Part shown: piece by piece, positions 55,907 through 64,000 of the stretch | Layout of the letters: every line of letters starts with the position of its first letter | How positions within the stretch are numbered: position 1 is the stretch's first letter | Source: Aquilaria yunnanensis | Taxonomy: Eukaryota > Streptophyta > Magnoliopsida > Malvales > Thymelaeaceae | Assembly (NCBI GenBank): GCA_039654915.1 | Contig: CM077596.1 | Location: 58,526,501-58,590,500, forward strand | Direction: 5' to 3' | DNA length: 64,000 bases | The notes under the pieces: model-generated | Told to the model about the DNA's origin: nothing | Seen by the model: the letters and a program-made list of their open reading frames with translations, nothing else | Databases searched by the model: none | Position numbers and translations under genes: made by a program

Positions 55907-58900
55907 AGTAAATTTATTATACAACTAATGAACACTTTAATTTCTAGGCTATAAGATAAATGCAGAAATTAAGGTGTACTTAGTTATCACTAAAGAACCG
56001 AATGATAGTCACCTTGATGAAAGATGTTTTTTTGAACAAATTGCGAAAGTATGACGTGTTTTGAACACCCAAGATCAAATAGTTAATTAACTTAAAAAAA
56101 GTAGTAACTAAATATGCTATTTCATACCCGATACTCAACCAAAGCTCTTATTATAGTGATAGAGAAAGGTATGAAGTGAAACAAAATAAGTAAAACCTCC
56201 AAAAGTTGTGTTTGTAAACTCTCATTGCACAATTCTATTGCCCTTTATTTGTAGGGGTGAATTGTCACTTATGGAGGGTTATAACCCTTCCCAAAAGTGT
56301 CACAGCTCTTTATCAAAGATTGTACTAGTACATCAAGAGGTGCACCTATCCACCTATAACTTCTTCCCTTGAAATAAAGCCATAACCACCTTTAGAAGAA
56401 ATGTGTTGGTTTGGCTATAGAGTCACAACTCTTCCAAGAGTTGTATCTCCTTAAATCAAAGTCATAACCACCTCTTAAAGGTTATTAAATTCGCCTAAAA
56501 CTTGGCTATTTGCTAAAATTCATGTTATTTCACTAACCAAGGTAGTTATGATGTAAGACTACCTCCCCATGGGTTATATATGTTGGGATGGACATATCGT
56601 TTCATCTAAAGGTCATATCCCTTCATAATATAAGTAGTCATGGGGTGGTTATTAAACAATTATTCCATGTGTCAAGGTGTGCATGTACATTCCACACAAT
56701 TGCCACATGGTAACTTCCTATTGGTCCCAAGGTGATGATGTGTCATATACATGTACCACATGATCCTAACCACTTAACTACCTCTAGTTAATGTCAAAAG
56801 TGGCAATGTGAGTTGGTGTGAAAACACCAACAAATGGTGTGACTACACCAATTAATACTAAAACAATATATCTTAATGCGTCTATGGAATTTAACAATCA
56901 CTCTTGCTAACTAAATTCTAATAACTTCCACTTGTACTAGATATACTTGATGGAACACAGGGATAATGGATGAGGAACACTTGAATCACACTATCACAAA
57001 ATAGAAACTAACATATGCAAGTTTGAACGTGTGACCCTAGGCATGACAACAATCCTTCTCCCTATGTAGTGGTTAAACATACATAAGAGAATTGTCTTCA
57101 ACATAAATCATTGAACTAATCAGAGATCTTTGAACAAATCAAGGTCCATTAATGATACACATACCACTCATCATGTTGATATACCTCAAGACTTTGTTGA
57201 TATATAGTTTGGCCGCAATACATCTATTTTGTGAGTTTACTAATAAACTCTCCATCACATTCTAAACTTGAGATGCACCTATTTTCAAAATCACTTTTAT
57301 ACTTGAATCCTATAGTACACTAAGTAATACAATATTACACTAATTTCTACTTATGAGTACTCATATTCAAATACAGATGACAGTGTATCAACTACCTAAC
57401 TTGCAACACATATAATCAAATTGTGATTTGTAACAATTTGCAAACATACTATTAGTCTTTCCTATCGAACTCACTATATAGTAACCTAAAACCAAGTAAT
57501 TACCCAATGAGAAACACATCTGGCTGCATTATCATAGCCATAGAAAGCTCTTCAAAGTAACATTATGATTTTAAATCACTAAACAATAGTCAATAATAAA
57601 TAGGAGCACAGCGAAAGAAACTCACACCTAAGTAAGATAAGAGAAAACTTACTTGTTTTCTTTCTATGGTCAATTTGACAAGTCAAAAGACTCATAAGAT
57701 ATGTACAAATACCATGGTATGTTAGTGTACATAATCACAATGTTTGGCAACCACTATTTACCATGTGTCTATGTCATTCTCAAACATTGTTTTTGTGACA
57801 TCATGGGGACTCCCACTAGGAGTATATGTACTTAACAAACCACACAAGTGTCAAACTTCTCACATATGAGAAATTGACTTGGCCACATAGGTTAGGATAT
57901 ATGTGTGGGGATATAAACGCAGTGTAACTAACACCTTAACTTGATCTAAAATAACTAGTTTAGGTTAAGATGACCTTTATGCTAAAATTGTCACAAGTTG
58001 AATAATGTGACTCCTACTTGGATATAAGTCCTTATTAAGTCACATATAACTAAGTCTTAAATGAACTACATTTAAGACTTTAGTAGTCTCCTCCTTATTC
58101 AAACTTCAAGAATAAGAATAGGTTGTTTGTGTGAGAAAACCAACATTCAACCTATGTTTGGACATATATTTGATTTTTATTGTGATGTAGGCTACATATA
58201 TGATGATATGTATGGCACACATGCAATAAAAATATCTTAATAATTATATGCACATATATGATGAACATGCACTACACATATGTAGTGCAACTTATCTTAT
58301 CTTCATACTAATAAGAAGATACAAAAAATGAAGTTAATCCAACTAGTTAGTTAAACTAACTCTAACTTCATTTCCATCGATTATATTTTAGTAGTTATAT
58401 CATTGGCTTTACATTTTCATGAAAAGTGAACACCAAGGATGCATAAACCACCGTTAAGATAGTTCAATGCCAAACCACCATTAAGATAGTGTTTAGCCTA
58501 CATGAGTCACTAATGACTTTTATATTTTATGAAAACAAGCTCCTTTGTATGAAAACAAGTACCACACAAATAGATTGCTTACACAAAACAATTCTTTTGT
58601 AGAAAGCAAGATAAATGTAGAAACGTATTCATCTTTAAACTTAACTATATTTTAGTGTAATAATGTTACCTTGATAACATTCGTCATTGTCTCATTACAT
58701 CCAAATGATGTAATGTGACATATATTCGACACTAATATAGTTCTTATGATAAACTAAAAAAATGAATACTTGAACTAATTGTCCTAATCACCTTGGCCAA
58801 CATTCAATCATGTACACTTCATGATACATGTTAAACTTAAATAAGGAACTAATCTAAACTCTCTCATTCCAGAAGAAGTGCTTAATGGGTTATTAGTAAC

Positions 58901-59207
58901 AAACACAAGCTAAACATGAAGTATGGGCCGATAACAAAATTGTTATTTTTGCATTATCTTAAATCAAGTATGAGATTGGACATAAAGTACTTTGAGACCT
59001 TAGTCTCAAAACACAATAAACTAAATAGTCCTTAGACTATTTTGTGAGTGCAAGGTCAAAAGTCATGAAAAACATGATTTTCATATAAGCTTTCTCACCA
59101 TTTAAGGAAGTTTGGGCTTATCATCCACTAGATATATGCTCACATCCAAATTTAACTTTTGTTACTATAATGAACTTTATGGATACAAACTCCATTAAAG
59201 GTGTTAA
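55907..59207. other. AT-rich non-coding DNA
   Basis: No ORF, RNA gene, inverted end or LTR boundary was recognised on either strand. Composition is uniform. It could be part of an old element whose ends lie outside the window; that is speculation. Confidence 0.5.
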
Positions 59208-61972
59208 TGTCGTGCCCTAAACTGCCCCTGGCCCATTTGGGCCTGATTTTTTTTTTTTTTTTTTTAAACATGCAGCGGAAGTTTTCATTACACAGAAGGG
59301 GCTTTTAAAACTCACTAAGACTTATGGGCACGAACCCCAGGATACTTATCGGTACTAGCTCGTTAAGTTCTTTAATTAAGGTTAAGTTGATGTGCTCTCA
59401 GAAACAAGCTAGTGCCTATGTGGATTTCATGTGTTCATTTTCATGGTCTTTACCGAGCTTAGCCAAGAATATGCATGGCAACTAAAACACCAACTTAAGT
59501 TTAAAAACTTATTTTCATGCATATGCTTTGCATGCTTATGCGTTTTGGAGTTCACTAGTGCACATAATCACTTAATGCCTTTAAATGCAACTAATGCTTA
59601 GGCATGTATTAATTCACATACGTGCATTTAAATTTCTTATTAGCCAAACTTTACACAAGCATCCAATTTCATGCTTTTTCTAAGTTTACTTGCATGTTCT
59701 TTACTAAATGAGCATACATAGCCAAACATTGCATGCTTTTAACATAGACATGGGCTTATGGGCCTTTTAGTACTTAACATGCATATGGCCCAAAATTAAC
59801 CAAGAATAAAATCAAAATTTTTAAGTTCTTATTTAAGCCCAATTTCAACATGCTTCAAATTTCATGAAAACATAACCCATAAATTCATGCATGGGCCTTG
59901 GTAAGTCCACCAAGCAATAAAAATACCCGAAAATGTCCAAGTCCATAATACAAGCCCAAAGCCAAGTTTTGGCCAAATTTTAGCTAAGTCCATAATTTGG
60001 TCACTAAAGTTAGACCAACAAAAACATGCTTAAAAGCAACCCATAAATTCACAAAGCCATGGAACACAAATTTCCACCTTAATAGACCTTGTTCCCACAA
60101 TTCTAAGACTTCAAGTCCTGCACAGAAAGTCCACATTTTTTTAGCTTGTTTACAAGCAGCTTATATACTTAGAATACTTAGAATATTTTGAGCAATACCA
60201 TACACAAATCCAACCTTAGAATACAGAAAGAGTACTCAAGACTCTTAGCTTGATCTTTCAAGCAAACCTTTACCTACAAAAGTAGAGTAGGGCGGGTGAG
60301 TTATAAAACTCAATAAGGATTCCGTGGCATCCAATGCCTAACTTATGGCCTCCAAGGCCTAACATATGCCAAGAATGTAATGGCAAAATAATCCTTATTC
60401 CTGCAAAGGAAACATAAAGACAAAGAAAACAAAAAGATACATGCATATAGCAATAATATCATAATCGGGGGTTAGCATGCACAACAAATCAAAGAAGCAC
60501 ACAAACACACGCCACTTAACACTTTGTTCACAGAAGGGCAGCAAGCATCCCTCAAGTTTTAGTTCATTAATTTCATATACTTAATGTTTTCGGAGAGCTC
60601 ACTTAGCATAGGAATTAAGGTGGCCGCCTTAACTCCTAGCCCATAATGCTTGCTTACTTAACTTAGCTCATGAGCAAAACAGAATTGCCGAAGCAATAAC
60701 ATAACTTAAGCCCTCTTAGCACTCCTAGGATCACATGGTTCTTTGACCATCACCTAGGGGCCCGAATACTCACACAAAAAATCCATGGAACTAGGCCATG
60801 CAATAAAGTGAGTATAGGAATCCTTACCCACAACACCGAAAGCTTTATAAGCTTATTTTCCTTCGTTTTCCTTGCTTGTTGACTCTAGAAATTGTTTTCT
60901 AGCATAAGAACCAAGATGGGCCGAATTTTATTAGTAACCATAAGATACCAAGAAATCTTGGTGATTAACCCAAATAACACAAAATACCAAGAACACTTGG
61001 TGTACACTTACAGAACCTCACAGAAGAGGTAACGCCAATTTATTGTGCTTGATGTTCTTCAAGCTTCTTCTTGATTTCTTGCTTCTAATGAACTTAGAAA
61101 CTCAATCACACAAAGAGTTCCTTGAGTAGAGCTTAAAACCTCCAAGAAATGGAAATGGCCAAATTTTCCTCCTTGGTTTTCTTTGAATTCTTCATCTGAT
61201 TCTTGCTCTTTATGGTCTTAGAGCTTGAATTCAACCAAGAATACTTGGTTTTAATTTGAGGAATGATTATTTCTAGCTATGGACGAATATTTGGATGAGA
61301 AAAGAGTTGGAAATGTGTTTGGAATGATGAGACTTGGTATGGAAGAAAATGGAGAGAGAATGAGAGAGTTTGAGAGCAAATGGCTTTGAATGAGTGGAGT
61401 GATTATGTTTTAATGTGTGGGAAGGTAATGGCCAGCCATATGGGAAGGAAAATGAGTGTATAATGTGCTTGGAAGGTGGGAGACAAGATTAAAAGAGATG
61501 AAGACTAATTGGAAGACTTTTGTGTAAGTTTGGTAGAAAAAGTCAAAAGTAGGTGAAGAAAGAATCCAAGGTAATGATTAAGGGTGGGAGGTGGATTAAA
61601 ATAATAGGATTTGGAGGAAGGTGACATAAAATATTGGGAATTGGAGGGGCATGGCTGGCTAAGGCATCCAAAGCCATTAAAATGGCATAATTCCCCCTTT
61701 AGTCCTCCAACTTTCTAAATTTGGGCAATTGAGCCCAACCACTAAAAATCCCTTTGTTCAATTTAGTCCCTCATCTTTAAAAACCACCATTTTCATTACT
61801 ATTTCTCTTGGCCTAAGCCAAGCTTATTTTTAAGATGTTCAACACTCAATTATGCACATGCCATATTGTCTTCTCAATTTAATTGAGCTAAATTCCTAAT
61901 TAAGGAAAAATTCTTATGCTCCAAATCCATTTAACCCGGGACCTAATCACTTTGGATTGTCCGGGCATTACA
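59208..61972 (-). mobile_element. Solo LTR B2
   Basis: 2,765 bp with a perfect GTTAA duplication (59203-59207, 61973-61977). On the minus strand it starts TGTAATGCCCGGACAATCC and ends GGGCACGACA, the family of B1. It is about 500 bp shorter than B1. It begins near a T-run at 59249-59264. It also contains CCAAGAAC...TTGG palindromes (near 60990 and 61236) as in B1. Confidence 0.85.
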
Positions 61973-61977
61973 GTTAA

Positions 61978-64000
61978 GCTATCCTTCTATGGATCTTAAA
62001 ATTTTAAATACAATCCCATTAAGCCCTTATTGAGTTTAAGATCAACTAATGATATTTAGAACCCAATAGCTCTCATATAGCCTTTTTAGCCAAATAGAAT
62101 ATATTAAAATTGATGTCCAGATTATCTTTTATGCCAATTCTTTATTTCTAATTTGAACAACTAAAGAGCCATTTTCATTTATAAAAGTTCAATTAATCTA
62201 GCACTTATCCAAATCAATGGACTCAATATGAGGTGCATAACCTCATGTCCTAAACTCATTTCTTGACCATCTTGATCTTGCACTTATGCTAGATACAAAA
62301 TCCATCAATATAACCAACATATGATTTTGATAAGATACTAAATGATCAAAAATATGAAAGAACCAAATATCGGACCACTTCCTCTCAAAAGAAGAAATTC
62401 ATAATGCTTTACACATACTAAGCTATCCAAATAAGAAAACTAAAATGAACATTCATTACCACTAGCCTCTTAAAACTTAACCAAGATGACACCTTTTTAA
62501 GATTCAAGATTATGATTCTCTACACATTTTATGTTAACAAACATTTTTCTTTAAATGTTAATTATTACCTAGGAAGATACATCTTCTCCCTCTTGGTACG
62601 TACATGTTGCAAGAGTAACAACAACATTGAAATCAAAATTTTACGGCCTTTTTTATGTTAAAGTTTGTTAAGAGGATTATGTAACCATATCATAGTATAT
62701 ATGGTCCTAAATAACATTGGAAGACATTTTTTGTTCTAACTTTGTTAATGACCATGACCAAGATATTCTCCACAATAGAAGATACTCAAAATTAGAATAT
62801 TTCTTGTTCACGGATAATACATAATTCTTGTTAATACTTTCCAACTCAATTGAGATGTTTGCATGCATTGACTACCTTTATAACCATATTCATACTACAT
62901 GAATCTTGAAGATAATTACTTCATACTCATGATCAGATGACAAAGACATGATCAATTGAGTTCATATTCACACTTTTCCAAAATGTTAAGAATTAAGTAT
63001 AAAATTGCACCAAAATACATAATGCCAATCTTACACATTACTTGGTTCATCTACTTCAAGACAATACCAGGTGTGCCTCCCTTTCAACTAAAATCCACCA
63101 CTTTTTTGGTGGTCTTGTTATCTATTTGAACATCTCAAGATAGGCTAACAAGGAGAAGCATCTTAATCTTGCAACATTTGTATGATCATTTGGCACTTGA
63201 AGTGTATTGAGTCTTTGTGTTATAGGCTTATTTCTTGATGGTGATCTTTAATCTAACCATCATAACCATAATCATAATGATTTTGATAATCAATCTCTTT
63301 ATGTTAAAAACATGATGGTAGCAACATATTTTCCATTGCCTCAACCAGTCCTATACAATATGGGTTGTATCTAACACTCCTTAAGTATTAGATTTTACAA
63401 ACTCAAAACATCTCCCAAGGAACATTTTTATGATAGAAAGTATGAAGTAAAATTTAGTGATTACTTTTAGAACATAATCTAGACTTGATGTTCATTGAAT
63501 ATCAAAAGATTCTAAGTAAATTGCCTAAGAGACATACTAACTGAAACATTCTCAAAACATGACCAATCCTAGTTACTTTGCACATATGCAAAGTTAACAC
63601 ATTTGTAATCCACTTCATAAAAAAAAAAAACAACTGAATCACTTATGACACACTAGTACTTTTTTATTAGCCCAAATATGCTTTACCAAAATATCACTTT
63701 TGATATCCTAGTAAAAACTTGCTAGAATTTGTGAAAAAAAAAATTAGTCACTAAGATTATATTGCCATAATTTTAAGAAACAAAGAATTCTTATCATTAT
63801 CATTAAAATAAAAAATCATGTCTTAGGAAAATTTATATGATAAGCAAGATTTGTACAAAGAATTCAAAAGGAACACATTCTCTTAAACTAAATACATATT
63901 GCATAGCTAATGTGTATTTTTCAGTAAAAAATCTCACATGACTAACTCTTCATCTTCAAACTCGAAGTTTTGTTCACTAGAGACACATATGTCCTTTTAA
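61978..64000. other. AT-rich non-coding DNA to the window end
   Basis: Same character as 55.9-59.2 kb, which it would join directly without solo LTR B2. No gene or element boundary was recognised. Confidence 0.5.

Overview
The window is nuclear DNA from a flowering plant. It is AT-rich (intergenic parts roughly one third GC), spliced introns have GT-AG ends, and it holds Ty3/gypsy, Ty1/copia, LINE, hAT and MITE elements. The one host-type gene is a plant NLR-like gene. Nothing in the sequence fixes the species. Most of the 64 kb is a stack of nested transposable elements, and most boundaries can be read directly from TG...CA termini and 5-bp (LTR) or 8-bp (hAT) target-site duplications (TSDs).

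Layout. (1) 1-19.1 kb: an old, decayed Ty3/gypsy element (LTR end, Met-type primer-binding site, gag, protease). It is interrupted at 1989-15588 by a hAT transposon. The hAT is itself split by a 10.5-kb Tat-lineage Ty3/gypsy element on the minus strand (Tat-1, 4359-14865, TSD CATCC). A solo LTR (A, 16534-18583, TSD CTTAA) sits between gag and protease. (2) 19.4-24.4 kb: a dead LINE ending in a poly-A run, split by a second solo LTR (B1, 20464-23738, TSD TATTC). (3) 24.4-32.5 kb: AT-rich intergenic DNA with an (AC)n tract, a degenerate 300-360-bp tandem repeat at 28.9-30.3 kb, and three MITE-like elements. (4) 32785-34641 (minus): an intronless 618-codon CC/winged-helix/LRR gene that lacks the NB-ARC nucleotide-binding core. 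(5) 37.1-38.0 kb: an inverted-repeat DNA element with a GC-rich interior. (6) 38035 to about 55.9 kb: a copia-type element on the minus strand that carries only gag. Its left LTR is interrupted by a second Tat element on the plus strand (Tat-2, 38417-49180, TSD CTCTA). Its right LTR is interrupted by solo LTR C (53745-55845, TSD CCTTA; same family as A). (7) 55.9-64 kb: non-coding AT-rich DNA holding solo LTR B2 (59208-61972, TSD GTTAA).

Most notable content. Both Tat elements carry, between the end of pol and the 3' LTR, an antisense gene of four exons with three short GT-AG introns. The gene has its own TATA box and G-box inside the element. It encodes a protein of about 720 residues: an N-terminal domain resembling the 'putative gypsy type transposon' family (Pfam Transposase_28), an acidic/basic linker and a C-terminal coiled coil. 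Exon 1 and exon 3 have identical lengths in the two copies and all splice positions correspond. One copy has a single premature stop and the other has five. A tandem repeat lies where the sense gag-pol and the antisense gene converge.

Dating. By hand alignment the two LTRs of each Tat element differ at about 4.6-4.7% of positions, so both inserted at similar times. They lie in opposite orientation on either side of the NLR-like gene. Both have multiple gag-pol lesions, at different sites.
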